NCBI GenBank assembly: GCA_030018415.1
Contig: JASEGC010000001.1
Coordinates: forward strand, 255,971-319,970
Length of the DNA stretch: 64,000 bases
Reading direction: 5' to 3'
From: Candidatus Aenigmatarchaeota archaeon
GTDB taxonomy: Archaea > Aenigmatarchaeota > Aenigmatarchaeia > CG10238-14
Shown: piece by piece, positions 1-8,372 of the stretch
Position numbering within the stretch: position 1 is the first letter of the stretch
Layout: each line of letters begins with the position of its first letter
Position numbers and translations under genes: made by a program
The notes under the pieces: model-generated
Databases searched by the model: none
Told to the model about the DNA's origin: nothing
Seen by the model: the letters and a program-made list of their open reading frames with translations, nothing else

Positions 1-114
1 AATCTTCTTTTGCAATATATGCAAGAAAATAATATTGAAGGCTCTATTACCGAAAGCTTTTTGTTCCAATATCTAGTTCAAAATTTTGATGCTCTACGAG
101 CAGTCTCAACTTAA
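1..114 (+). CDS. 3' end of an unidentified gene (partial)
   Basis: An open frame enters from the left edge and ends with TAA at 112-114, giving 37 residues (ending FDALRAVST). I do not recognise the family. A second open stretch follows in another frame (about 140-228, containing FGTTKDIIKDLN) without a start codon, so the left edge may hold remnants of a decayed gene rather than a live one. Confidence 0.3.
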   Translation, partial: NLLLQYMQENNIEGSITESFLFQYLVQNFDALRAVST

Positions 115-234
115 TTGAAATCTTTATAAACTGAAATTGAAAATCTAGTTGACGGTCTATCAACTTTCGGAACTACTAAGGATATTATTAAAGATTTAAA
201 CCTATTGAGTATTCCAATTTCCAGATGATAGGAA

Positions 235-1179
235 TTAAATGGATTTTTGTACACCAACTTTTGTCCTCAAGACTTTGAACCCTTCTCTCTCTATCGCCTT
301 CGCAACTTTCCCTTGTAATTTTTTCCCTGGTGTCAAAGCGACTATACAGCCACCTCCCCCGCCACCAGTCAACTTCGCTCCATACGCACCATTCTTTTTA
401 GCAAGGTCAACTAAATAATCCAACTCTTTACAAGAAACTTCTATCTCCTGCAAAAGACGATGATTGTCATTCATCAATTTTCCGACTCTTCTCAAATCAA
501 AATCTTCCAGAGCTTTTCTTGCTTTAACAACTAACTCTTCTTCTTGTTTAAAAATCCTGTCATACTTTTCAGGATATTTTTTCTTCCTTTCAGCAACCCC
601 TAGAACCATCTCTTTAGTATCAGCCACAACACCCGAATCAGCTATGATTATCTCGATTGGTTCTTTTATCTTCAATCTCTCGATTGTATCAGGACCACTC
701 ATGTTTTTCTTGAACCAAATCAATCCTCCAAAAGTTGCGGCAGTGTTATCGATGCCAGACGGTGTACCGGCATAAGCCTTTTCAGCTTCAAAAGCGATTT
801 CATTAATTCTTTTATCTGATAAATTAAGTCCGAATTCTTCTGACATCGCTCTTGCTATTGCCACACTACTGGCTGCAGAAGCACCAATGCCGCTGAACCC
901 AGGAAGATTGCCGCCCAACCAGATTTCTAAAGAAACTTTTTCGTCTAACCCCATCACTTTGAGCATCCTATCGATCGATTCTTTTTGTTGGGCTCTTTTC
1001 TTCTCAGTGTAACCCTTTGCTCCCTTTCTTTCATCTATTATATTGACGCCAGGAGTTTCGATTTTTCGGACTTCAGCATCAGTAGTTAAATGTATTGCAG
1101 ACACTATACCAGGAACTCCATGAACAACGAATTGTTCTCCGAAGAGTATGACCTTACCGTAACCTGAACCTTTACCCAT
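235..1179 (-). CDS. mvk: Mevalonate kinase
   Basis: GHMP-family kinase of 314 residues that phosphorylates mevalonate with ATP in the cytoplasm, feeding isoprenoid and archaeal membrane-lipid synthesis. The N-terminal GKVILFGEQFVVHG stretch (about 8-21) is typical of mevalonate kinases. The ATP loop PGFSGIGASAASS lies at about 93-105 and the C-terminal glycine loop KLTGGGGGGC at about 269-278. Length matches archaeal mevalonate kinases. The ATG is followed directly by the conserved region, so the start is secure. No other mevalonate pathway gene is adjacent. A DUF131-type membrane protein gene lies 33 bp upstream on the same strand. Confidence 0.93.
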   Translation of the reverse strand: MGKGSGYGKVILFGEQFVVHGVPGIVSAIHLTTDAEVRKIETPGVNIIDERKGAKGYTEKKRAQQKESIDRMLKVMGLDEKVSLEIWLGGNLPGFSGIGASAASSVAIARAMSEEFGLNLSDKRINEIAFEAEKAYAGTPSGIDNTAATFGGLIWFKKNMSGPDTIERLKIKEPIEIIIADSGVVADTKEMVLGVAERKKKYPEKYDRIFKQEEELVVKARKALEDFDLRRVGKLMNDNHRLLQEIEVSCKELDYLVDLAKKNGAYGAKLTGGGGGGCIVALTPGKKLQGKVAKAIEREGFKVLRTKVGVQKSI

Positions 1180-1212
1180 GAAATCACCTAAAATAAGAAT
1201 GATTGGAAGGAT

Positions 1213-1455
1213 TTAAATTAATTTCTTAGTAAGAACAAAGAATAGGATGGAAAGTATCACTAAAGAAACGATAACAAAATACATCATTCTTTTACTTGAC
1301 CAATAACCGAAAGGTATGAACCATAGTATCCCACCGAATCCCCATTCCACTTTTGTTTGTTTTGATTTTAAAACAGCCAAGAAAGTTCCAATAATAATTA
1401 TCACTATTCCTACTAAAATCACAAAAAAGCCAATTGGTATGAGTTGTTCTTCCAT
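1213..1455 (-). CDS. Small membrane protein, TIGR00304/DUF131-like
   Basis: 80-residue protein with two hydrophobic segments (about 5-28 and 58-76) separated by a polar loop containing WGFGGILWFIPFGYW. This layout and the glycine/proline loop resemble the archaeal TIGR00304 (DUF131) family of unknown function. It is co-oriented with and just upstream of mevalonate kinase, which may mean cotranscription. Function not known. Confidence 0.6.
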   Translation of the reverse strand: MEEQLIPIGFFVILVGIVIIIIGTFLAVLKSKQTKVEWGFGGILWFIPFGYWSSKRMMYFVIVSLVILSILFFVLTKKLI

Positions 1456-1524
1456 GTTTTATTATTTGACTGATTAACTTTTGAAATTATCTTTTGTGCT
1501 ATAGGGAAATGTTCTTCATGTCTA

Positions 1525-1913
1525 ATGAAAGTTGATGGTATTCGAAAAAAATACCTAGCTAGTGGAGCGACTGGAAGATGTGGTATACGTCAACAATGGA
1601 GTACGGAAGAGAACATTCGATTGGCAATGGGTACGTTAAAATTTTTTGAGAAGCTACAGAAGGATTACCATATTGAGTATGATCAAGGTGGATACTTAGT
1701 ACTTGCACACACAAAGCATGAAGTGGAACAATTCAAACAGAATATTCGATTGCAGAAAAAGTTGGGGTTGGTGGATGGGGAGACCCAAACGAACCATCTA
1801 GCTACAACATCGACTCGAGCCTTCACTTCGTAAAGCACATGGCACGTATGTCGACAAAATACATTCCTGCATTCAAACACTTGAATATCGTCAGACAATA
1901 TCGTAGATGGTAA
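1525..1913 (+). pseudogene. Decayed FAD-dependent oxidoreductase (DAO, sarcosine oxidase beta-like)
   Basis: The first frame (1525-1833) encodes the region after the FAD loop: YLASGATGRCGIRQQWSTEE and then QGGYLVLAHTKHEVEQF, a signature of DAO-family oxidoreductases (sarcosine oxidase / proline dehydrogenase beta). Near 1780 the reading switches to another frame that gives GDPNEPSSYNIDSSLHFVKH, then IPAFKHLNIVRQ, which belongs to the C-terminal part of the same family. The N-terminal Rossmann motif, most of the middle (over 100 residues) and the C-terminal FAD site are missing, and one glycine pair is lost. This is a remnant with a large internal deletion. Confidence 0.8.
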
Positions 1914-2083
1914 ACCTTCCTTGTCAATAGATACTTTAAACTTGAGAAGATTTAAGGAAGGAATGGAAAGAGAAGTATCAGTCGTTGGTTAATACCTTTT
2001 CAGGAGTAATAAATTTAAATAAGGATGAGTGAAACTAGAATCAGATAGATCTTCTACAAAATAGAATAAAGTTTTCTTTTTGA

Positions 2084-2189
2084 GCCTCGAGAGGGATTTG
2101 AACCCCCGACCCGCTGATCTCTTTCTCTCATCTTTTTATCGAAAGATCAGGTACAAGTCAGCTGCTCTACCGGACTGAGCCATCGAGGC
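2084..2189 (-). tRNA. tRNA-Thr (UGU) with intron
   Basis: The reverse strand folds as a cloverleaf: acceptor GCCTCGA/TCGAGGC, D arm GCTC...AGC with GG in the loop, anticodon stem GCTGA/TCAGC, T arm with GTTCAAATC. The anticodon loop reads CTTGTA, giving anticodon UGU (Thr) with U33 and A37. About 33 nt at 2119-2151 interrupt the loop after position 37, the canonical archaeal intron site; the insert contains a self-complementary ATCTTT/AAAGAT hairpin. Without it the tRNA is 73 nt. No CCA is encoded. Confidence 0.9.
2119..2151 (-). other. Intron of tRNA-Thr
   Basis: 33-nt insert placed 3' of anticodon-loop position 37. Its removal gives the normal 7-nt loop CUUGUAA. Boundaries are inferred from loop length and the usual bulge-helix-bulge site; the central helix has three of four pairs. 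Confidence 0.75.
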
Positions 2190-2334
2190 TGAATTAAATC
2201 AATATTTTCTTCCAATGTTTTTAATCTTATCATGTTTTAACTCTAAAGTGGCAAGGTTTTCTATTTTAGTTCCGTTAACAATATAAATTTTTCTCAAAAA
2301 TGGTTAAATCTTTTATCGCTTATCATATATTTTG

Positions 2335-3855
2335 ATGATTATGAACTACAAACTATATCTGTCTGTGTTGGTAGCCTTCGTTTTTGTTCTTAACCCTGTT
2401 TTTGCAGTTGATTATAATGTGTCAGTTGCCGTATTACCTAAAACGATAACAACAAAACCCTGTGGTATTGCAACTTTTGATATAGACGTTAAAAACTTAG
2501 GTGAATTGGAGGATACTTATACTGTTGAAGTGAGCGGTATTCCTGAAACTTGGTATACTCTGAGTCATGAATCGATTACTGTAGCTGCAGGAAAAACAGA
2601 TAAGGCATACTTGTTCATAACTCCTTACTGTTATGAGAAAGAATATGCTCCCCGCTACAATGGTTCTGTTTCTCTGATAGGAAAGGCTAATGCCACAGAT
2701 ACTTTCACTCTTTTCGTGGTTCCCGACCATGTGATAAAACTGACGATGCCAAAAAATGTCACTGTTTGTTTAGGTGAAGAAGTGAAAATCATCGGCATTC
2801 TTGAGAATACTGGTAATTACACTGAAGATGTTACTTTCATAGCATCGGGAGATGCGGCTGCCTTTGCTAAGTTACCAGAAGAAGTAGTCACGATCAACCC
2901 GGGTAAAACGAGTAATGTTACTATAAAGTTGAGTCCTGTTGATGTGGCTTTAGGTATGTACACTCTTGAAGTAGAGGCCAAGTCAACCACAAGCTATGCA
3001 AGGTCTGTAGCTTCGACTAAAGTACAAGTGGTAAAGTGTTATGATGTCGAAGTTACGTTCCCAAAAGAAGTGCAAGCTTGTGCTGGAAAATCAAAAACTT
3101 TTGAGATAACCATCAAGAACACTGGACTCAAGGCTGACATGTACACTCTAACTATAGAGGATTTAAACTACTCTATGAATGTTTCTCTTGGGCCTGGAGA
3201 ATCGAAAGTTTTGGCACTAGACTTCTACCAAGAAGCTGAGGGAACTTATGAGATTGGCTTCACTGTAACTTCTGAATTCGTGAAGAAAGAAGGAACTATA
3301 AGGTTCGTTGTCATCAAATGTTATGGTGTTGACTTAACTGTTGAAGAGAAAGAGTTCCAGATCGAGAGTGGGAAAGGTAAGCTTATAAGAGGAAAAGTAA
3401 CTAACATTGGTTTAATGTCAGATGTTTTCAAGATTATATCCGATGTGATATGGTCTTCGATAAGGCCAGAGGAAGTAAGTTTGACTTCGAACGAATCGAA
3501 AGATATCTACGCTTATTACAGCCCAGAATACGGGGCAAAGGGAGTTTATTACGTGAACTTGACTGCAAAGTCTGATAACAGTCAAGACACAGAGGAATTA
3601 AAGATAGAAGTTTTGCCAAAAAAGGAATTGATAACCACTACAACAGTTGAAGCGGTAACAACAATGGTAGAAAACGTTACAACAACAGTAGAAGAAACAA
3701 CGATTCCAGTGAATGTGACGACTGTACCAATAGAAATACCTACTGGCGAAGCGATTGCAGCTCTTTGGGAGAACAAGGTCTTCAGATCATTGTTGATCTC
3801 CATAATAATAGTGATAATAATTCTCATCATCATCTACTTGGTTGTTATGAGGTGA
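2335..3855 (+). CDS. Secreted, membrane-anchored NEW3-repeat protein
   Basis: About 506 residues. A signal peptide (YLSVLVAFVFVLNPVFA) precedes four to five tandem beta-sandwich repeats, each with motifs like TFDIDVKNLGELEDTYTVEV, i.e. the NEW3/COG1470 type found in archaeal surface proteins. A Thr-rich stretch (TTTTVEAVTTMVENVTTTV) likely glycosylated leads to a C-terminal helix LLISIIIVIIILIIIYLVV and a short basic end. Cysteines pair with the repeats. A TTAAATC box at 2304 puts the transcript start near 2335, favouring a leaderless ATG there. It heads a group with the next two small membrane genes. Role: cell-surface protein; partner unknown. Confidence 0.75.
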   Translation: MIMNYKLYLSVLVAFVFVLNPVFAVDYNVSVAVLPKTITTKPCGIATFDIDVKNLGELEDTYTVEVSGIPETWYTLSHESITVAAGKTDKAYLFITPYCYEKEYAPRYNGSVSLIGKANATDTFTLFVVPDHVIKLTMPKNVTVCLGEEVKIIGILENTGNYTEDVTFIASGDAAAFAKLPEEVVTINPGKTSNVTIKLSPVDVALGMYTLEVEAKSTTSYARSVASTKVQVVKCYDVEVTFPKEVQACAGKSKTFEITIKNTGLKADMYTLTIEDLNYSMNVSLGPGESKVLALDFYQEAEGTYEIGFTVTSEFVKKEGTIRFVVIKCYGVDLTVEEKEFQIESGKGKLIRGKVTNIGLMSDVFKIISDVIWSSIRPEEVSLTSNESKDIYAYYSPEYGAKGVYYVNLTAKSDNSQDTEELKIEVLPKKELITTTTVEAVTTMVENVTTTVEETTIPVNVTTVPIEIPTGEAIAALWENKVFRSLLISIIIVIIILIIIYLVVMR

Positions 3856-3859
3856 TTCC

Positions 3860-4015
3860 TTGATAGAAAGAATCTTACTACTTGCGAGTTTCTTCATTTT
3901 TTTAGCTGTTGCGGTAGAAGCTAAGATTAAATCAAATTTAGGTTTATTCATCGTAATAACAGGACTTATTATCGGAATCCTTGATCTGATCTATGTTCTG
4001 ATGCAATACTTCTAG
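3860..4015 (+). CDS. Small two-helix membrane protein
   Basis: 51 residues from a TTG preceded by GGTGAT, the ribosome-binding sequence seen at many genes here. Two hydrophobic helices (ILLLASFFIFLAVAV and LGLFIVITGLIIGILDLIYVL) span almost the whole protein. It sits 4 bp after the NEW3-repeat protein and 8 bp before a second NEW3-like gene, so the three are probably one operon. Function unknown. Confidence 0.6.
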   Translation: MIERILLLASFFIFLAVAVEAKIKSNLGLFIVITGLIIGILDLIYVLMQYF

Positions 4016-4023
4016 GTGATATC

Positions 4024-4449
4024 ATGAAATTCAATAGTTTTCTTGCATTCCTGTTTACGATAATAGCGATTCTGATAATCATCTTCGGTTTCGCGATAAG
4101 TCTTTCAGATTTATTTCCAATAAGGATGAACTGCGAAGGTTATTCTCTCTTTTTGTTTCCAGATGAGAAGAAACTTGACACAGAAGTTGGGAAAGGACAA
4201 CTGTTGAAGATAAGGGCGATAAATGCTGGTAGTTTTGGCGATAGGTATGAAGTTTCTTTGAAAGGACCTGAATGGACTGCAATAAAACCAACTACTTTCA
4301 GTTTAAAATCAGAAGAATCTAAAACATTGTTCTTGTATGTCAGTCCTGATCTCGGTAATGAGGGAAAATATTATCTTGATGTAGAAGTCAAATCGAAGTG
4401 TGTTTCTGAGAGTGAAACAATAGAAATTGGAGTTTTACCGAAAGTTTAA
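4024..4449 (+). CDS. Membrane-anchored single NEW3-like domain protein
   Basis: 141 residues: an N-terminal transmembrane helix (FLAFLFTIIAILIIIFGFAI, about 6-25) and one extracellular beta domain. The domain resembles the last repeat of the upstream 506-residue protein: KGQLLKIRAINAGSFGDRYEVS, SLKSEESKTLFLYVSPDLG and GKYYLDVEVKS match its GKGKLIRGKVTNIGLMSDVF, LTSNESKDIYAYYSPEYG and GVYYVNLTAKS. An AGGTGAT site precedes the ATG. It looks like a single-repeat paralogue anchored at the other end. Confidence 0.65.
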   Translation: MKFNSFLAFLFTIIAILIIIFGFAISLSDLFPIRMNCEGYSLFLFPDEKKLDTEVGKGQLLKIRAINAGSFGDRYEVSLKGPEWTAIKPTTFSLKSEESKTLFLYVSPDLGNEGKYYLDVEVKSKCVSESETIEIGVLPKV

Positions 4450-5008
4450 ATTTTTTTAAAAAATTGGGATTATTATGGTGTAAATTCCTTAATCTACGAT
4501 AGAAATTGAAGCTTTATGAAACAATTATCTCTTGCTTTTCTGTCCTTTTAAGTAACTAAACTTTTATCGCAACCTGTTTATTTCCTTTGTCAGAATCAAT
4601 TTTTGAGTTTATCCTGTCCTCTAAACGATCGATCCTCGTATATATCCTGTTTAGCAGCAAACCAATTGCGGTAAGTGTTCCCATACCGTGAAAAGATCAG
4701 AAAAAGAAGGATATTCTGGTGAGTGTGCAAGTAAATACTACAACACGTATAATATGACCAAAACAATGATTATTGAGACTATTATATCATCCTTTTCCAT
4801 GTTCTCACGTGAAATTAGCAAGTACCAGGATTATTATACCAACAATGATTATGAATATAATCAGCAGAGGTGTCAAATCTGTCTCTTTTTTTCCTTCATG
4901 AGTAATTTTTGATTTTTATATGTTTTTAAAGATACCATCAGCAAATCCACGCCGGGTTACCACATGTTCATCTCATATTTATAATTCAGCCTTATTAAGA
5001 TATAGAAT
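4450..5008. other. Gap with micro-ORFs only
   Basis: No convincing full gene. The reverse strand has three tiny open frames: a 42-residue one (4556-4684) beginning MGTLTAIGLLLNRIYTRIDR, amphipathic and coiled-coil-like; and further upstream two hydrophobic 20-23-residue peptides (VSIIIVLVILYVL and TPLLIIFIIIVGIIILVLA). They could be small membrane proteins or parts of one decayed gene. A forward 74-residue frame at 4688-4912 looks like a shadow. Confidence 0.3.
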
Positions 5009-5935
5009 ATGTCAGAATCAAAAATTCAGAAGAAATTCTTGGATTTGTATTACAAACAGGGTTATAGGATAGTCGGAAAAAACCAACACAGTGCAGTTAA
5101 AATTTGTCGCTGGACTAAAGAGAGTTTAAGACATAACAGATTCTGTTTCAAAGAAAAATGGTATGGGGTTGAAAGTCACAGATGTTTGCAATGCACAGTC
5201 AGTCTATCTTGTCTTAACAGATGTATATACTGTTGGCGTACATTCCACCCTTTTGAAAGAGGAATGGATATTAAAAAAATTGATGAACCTTCTGGGATAA
5301 TCGATGAATTGATCCGAACTCAAAGACTTCTTTTAACTGGTTTTAAAGGAAATATAAAAGTTGATAAGAAAAAATGGAAAGAGGCGCAAAACCCAACGAA
5401 TGCTGCTTTAAGTTTGATTGGTGACAGCATACTCTACCCAAAAATTTCTGAATTATTAGAAGAATTCCACAAGAGAGGATTCTCGACATTCCTCGTCACA
5501 AAAGGTACGTCTCCAGAAAAGTTAAAAACCCTAGAAGTTGAACCGACAAACCTTTACATTTCTCTCTGTGTTCCAGATAAAGAAACTTACATGAGAGTCG
5601 ACCATCCTCTGGTTAAAGATGGTTGGAAAAGGATGAACGAGAGTTTAGAGTTGATGAAAAGCTTCAGTTGCAGGACTGTAATCAGATTAACGTTGGTAAA
5701 GGGGTTAAACATGAAGGATCCAGAAAAGTACGCCAAATTGATATTAAAGGCTGAACCCGATTTCTTGGAACCAAAAGGATTTGTTCGTGTAGGAGAAAGT
5801 CAAAAAAGACTTCCGATGGAATCAATGCCTTTCCATGAAGAGATAGTAGATTTTGCACGAAAATTGTCTAAATTTACTTGTTACGAAATTAAAGATGAAT
5901 TTAAACCTAGTAGAGTTGTTTTATTAGGGAAATAA
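5009..5935 (+). CDS. taw1: 4-demethylwyosine synthase (TYW1/Taw1)
   Basis: 308-residue radical SAM enzyme converting N1-methylguanosine-37 of tRNA-Phe and pyruvate to the tricyclic 4-demethylwyosine. The radical SAM cluster motif is C68-x3-C72-x2-C75 (CLNRCIYC). C33, C46 and C59 upstream match the ligands of the second iron-sulfur cluster typical of Taw1. Length equals the archaeal enzyme; the flavodoxin domain of eukaryotic TYW1 is absent as expected. Taw2, which acts next, is also in this window (12.6-13.4 kb). The 3' end overlaps the convergent PHP gene by 29 bp. Confidence 0.93.
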   Translation: MSESKIQKKFLDLYYKQGYRIVGKNQHSAVKICRWTKESLRHNRFCFKEKWYGVESHRCLQCTVSLSCLNRCIYCWRTFHPFERGMDIKKIDEPSGIIDELIRTQRLLLTGFKGNIKVDKKKWKEAQNPTNAALSLIGDSILYPKISELLEEFHKRGFSTFLVTKGTSPEKLKTLEVEPTNLYISLCVPDKETYMRVDHPLVKDGWKRMNESLELMKSFSCRTVIRLTLVKGLNMKDPEKYAKLILKAEPDFLEPKGFVRVGESQKRLPMESMPFHEEIVDFARKLSKFTCYEIKDEFKPSRVVLLGK

Positions 5936-6674
5936 AATTAGATGGTTTGATATTCGAACTCGGGTTTAAAAAATCTCTCAAAATTAAAAAGGCTAAGACG
6001 CCGTAATCTTGAGCTGATAAAATTGGGTAAAGCGGGTTTATATGGGGTTTTAATCTGTTTTTCCTAACCGCTTCATATATTTCATCCTTAGAATTAGCTT
6101 CAACTAAATTATAACAAGATTTTAACGGTGCATCTCCAAGGTGTCCATCTATACCAGCAATTTTTGTTTTATGGAACTTTTCTGCTAAATTTAAGGCCTT
6201 CATATTATAAAAAGGAAACAACGAGATTAAACCGTTCCAAACTTCAATTCCATCAATCTTTGGAATCAAATAATCGTAATCTTTTTTAGGAATGCCAGCA
6301 ATAGGGAATGTAGGATGAGGAAGGTATATATACTCAACACTATTTTTCCTCAAAATTTCAATTCCTTCTTCTAAGGACACGTTAAGCCTTCTTTTTGTCT
6401 TAAGTTTTAAAATTTGAAACCTCTTATCCTTTGCCAGTTCCCCTAAATTATCACCACAAGCTATAACGTCTGTCCCACCAAACCTGAACTCAATCCCGGC
6501 TATAATCCGTTCTGACTTAAATACTCTAGGATAAAGTTTTGTCCAAGCCCAATGGTTGTGTGCCAGTAATTCTACGTAAACATCGTTTTTAATTGCATAT
6601 TTAAGTACGCAATCTGGATTATGCCAACCATCAGTGGAATAAATTGTGTGTACATGTGAAATGAATTTTAACAT
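5907..6674 (-). CDS. PHP-domain metal-dependent phosphoesterase
   Basis: 255 residues. The N-terminal motif HVHTIYSTDG carries the paired histidines and Asp of the PHP domain, with further metal-ligand candidates LLAHNHW, GIEFRFGG and HPTFP and the late GIDGHLGD. PHP proteins hydrolyse phosphoesters with a trinuclear metal site; the substrate here cannot be predicted. It is convergent with taw1 and 18 bp downstream of trm56 on the same strand. Confidence 0.75.
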   Translation of the reverse strand: MLKFISHVHTIYSTDGWHNPDCVLKYAIKNDVYVELLAHNHWAWTKLYPRVFKSERIIAGIEFRFGGTDVIACGDNLGELAKDKRFQILKLKTKRRLNVSLEEGIEILRKNSVEYIYLPHPTFPIAGIPKKDYDYLIPKIDGIEVWNGLISLFPFYNMKALNLAEKFHKTKIAGIDGHLGDAPLKSCYNLVEANSKDEIYEAVRKNRLKPHINPLYPILSAQDYGVLAFLILRDFLNPSSNIKPSNFISLIKQLY

Positions 6675-6692
6675 GAACTTAGTTGAAGATAG

Positions 6693-7211
6693 TTAAACTT
6701 TTAAGACTTTCTTTCCACGTTTCAGAGGAATTATCTTGATTTTTTTATTTTCAAATTCTTTTTCCAATTCCATTCCTCCAAAAAATTTATCCAAAAATAC
6801 AGCCAGACTAGCAACTTCGGAATGTGGTTGATTTGTAACAGCAACGTTCCAGTTTGATAAATTGTAAACTTTCCCAGGTACGCGTTGAGAACCAATTATC
6901 ACTAATAAATCTTTTTTACATCCTTTTATTTCGTTAATAACATCTTGGATTGGTAACCCGTACATAGTCAAGTGTACAATCTTTCCTTTCCAATCTTTTA
7001 TGATTTTTTTTTGGTTCTTTTCATATCTAATCTCAAAAGGTCCTCCCCATTTTTCAACGACTTTTCTTATACTTTTTTCCAAGTTTTCGTCTTTCTCGCC
7101 AGAATAAGTTATACCTTTAGCTCCAAAAGCTCTCGCAACCAGAGCACAGTGTGAAGTGATCCTTTGATCCCTCACTCTCCTATGGCCTAACCTTAAAATC
7201 CAAATTCCCAT
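6693..7211 (-). CDS. trm56: tRNA (cytidine-56-2'-O)-methyltransferase
   Basis: 172-residue SPOUT methyltransferase that methylates the ribose of C56 in the T loop of archaeal tRNAs. The start WILRLGHRRVRDQRITSHCALVARAFGA (only the pattern LGHR-x-xRD-x-R-x-x-H is key) and KWGGPF, VHLTMYG, VIIGSQRVP and NQPHSEVA are hallmarks of aTrm56, the last two forming the knotted SAM site. Length is typical for the short form. It lies divergent from the translation factor IF1A gene. Confidence 0.93.
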   Translation of the reverse strand: MGIWILRLGHRRVRDQRITSHCALVARAFGAKGITYSGEKDENLEKSIRKVVEKWGGPFEIRYEKNQKKIIKDWKGKIVHLTMYGLPIQDVINEIKGCKKDLLVIIGSQRVPGKVYNLSNWNVAVTNQPHSEVASLAVFLDKFFGGMELEKEFENKKIKIIPLKRGKKVLKV

Positions 7212-7273
7212 ACTATAAGAACATCTGAGTTAGTTTTTAAATCTTCGACTGACAGTTATTAATAGGTGTTTAT

Positions 7274-7594
7274 CTGAAGGGAAGAGAGATACTAACAGAA
7301 GAAGAAGAGATAGCAAGGACTAGAATTCCCAAAGAAGGAGAAGTCTTGGGTCTAGTGGAACTAATGCTTGGTTCTGACAAGCTTCGAGTACGATGCGACG
7401 ATGGAAAAGAAAGAATAGTTAGAATACCAGGAAAGTTGAGAAAGAGAGTATGGATAAGCGTTGGCGACCTCATCATAATACAACCATGGAAAGTTATGTC
7501 GGATAAGAGAGCGGATGTGATATGGAGGTACACAAAAACGCAAGCAAAATGGTTAGAAAAGAAGGGTTACTTGAAGAACATCACTGTCGAATAA
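7274..7594 (+). CDS. eif1A: Translation initiation factor 1A (CTG start)
   Basis: 106 residues, an OB-fold factor that binds the ribosomal A site during initiation. RVRCDDGKERIVRIPGKLRKRVWI and SDKRADVIWRYTKTQ are diagnostic. The ATG/GTG/TTG codons leave only a TTG at 7346, which would delete the first beta strand. Homology extends further upstream (EEIARTRIPKEGEVLG), and the only site with a ribosome-binding sequence is AGGTG at 7264-7268 followed five bases later by CTG 7274. An in-frame stop lies just before. I therefore assign a CTG start. It heads the conserved block with RIO1, Dim2 and topoisomerase VI. Confidence 0.9.
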   Translation: MKGREILTEEEEIARTRIPKEGEVLGLVELMLGSDKLRVRCDDGKERIVRIPGKLRKRVWISVGDLIIIQPWKVMSDKRADVIWRYTKTQAKWLEKKGYLKNITVE

Positions 7595-7628
7595 ACAGAT
7601 TTAAATTGTTTTTCCTATTCCTGGTATT

Positions 7629-8372
7629 ATGGTACTCAAGAGAAAACATAAACGCGAATACTACAAAGAATTCAAGATTTTCCACGGAGTTTTTGACGAA
7701 CGAACTCTCTTAGTTTTGTATAGGCTGACCAACAAGAAAGGTATATCTGTTCAGTCCTTGGTAAAGGAGGGGAAAGAGAGTGTAATCCTATCGGGTTTAA
7801 CAAAAAAGAAAGATTGGGTTGCGATAAAAGTTTACCGTACTGAGGCATGCGATTTCAAATCTATGTGGAAGCATCTAATCGGTGACCAACGGTTCTATGG
7901 CTTAAAGAAGAATAAAAGGATTATAGTCAACCTGTGGTGCCAAAGAGAATTTAAAAATTTGAAGATGGCTCATGAAGCTGGGGTAGATTGTCCTAAGCCA
8001 TTGTATTTCATGGAAAACGTTCTTATAATGAGTTTTATAGGTGAGAGTGGTGAAGTTGCTCCAAGATTGGTGGATGTTCGCCTAGAAAATCCTGGAGATG
8101 GTTACGAACTTGTATTGGAAAACCTGAAAAAACTGGTAAAAAGTGGATTAATCCATGGAGATTTGAGTGCATACAACATCCTCCTTTTGGATAAGCCTTA
8201 CTTCATCGATCTCAGCCACGGAACTACTGTAAAAAACCAAATGGCCCTAGAACTGCTGAAAAAAGATATAAGAAATATAAATGCTTATTTTTCCAAATTA
8301 AATATAGCAATAAAAGACTCAGAAGATATTTTTAACGAATTAATTAAGCTTATTAAATCAAAAAGTGAGTAA
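7629..8372 (+). CDS. rio1: RIO1-type serine protein kinase
   Basis: 247 residues of the atypical RIO kinase/ATPase family, which acts in late maturation of the small ribosomal subunit. The catalytic loop is LIHGDLSAYNIL and the metal Asp is in YFIDLSHGT; the ATP-binding Lys is in DWVAIKVYR. The usual IDVSQ is ILSHG-like here, a small deviation. The following Dim2/Pno1 gene starts on the next base, and this RIO1-Dim2 pairing is widespread in archaea. Confidence 0.93.
   Translation: MVLKRKHKREYYKEFKIFHGVFDERTLLVLYRLTNKKGISVQSLVKEGKESVILSGLTKKKDWVAIKVYRTEACDFKSMWKHLIGDQRFYGLKKNKRIIVNLWCQREFKNLKMAHEAGVDCPKPLYFMENVLIMSFIGESGEVAPRLVDVRLENPGDGYELVLENLKKLVKSGLIHGDLSAYNILLLDKPYFIDLSHGTTVKNQMALELLKKDIRNINAYFSKLNIAIKDSEDIFNELIKLIKSKSE

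Noticed and set aside
464-775. 103-residue forward frame opposite mevalonate kinase
   Set aside because: Antisense shadow of a well-supported gene; Ser/Phe-rich composition typical of such shadows.
4688-4912. 74-residue forward frame in the gap before taw1
   Set aside because: Tyr/Ser/Asn-rich, no ribosome-binding site, and opposite more plausible micro-ORFs.
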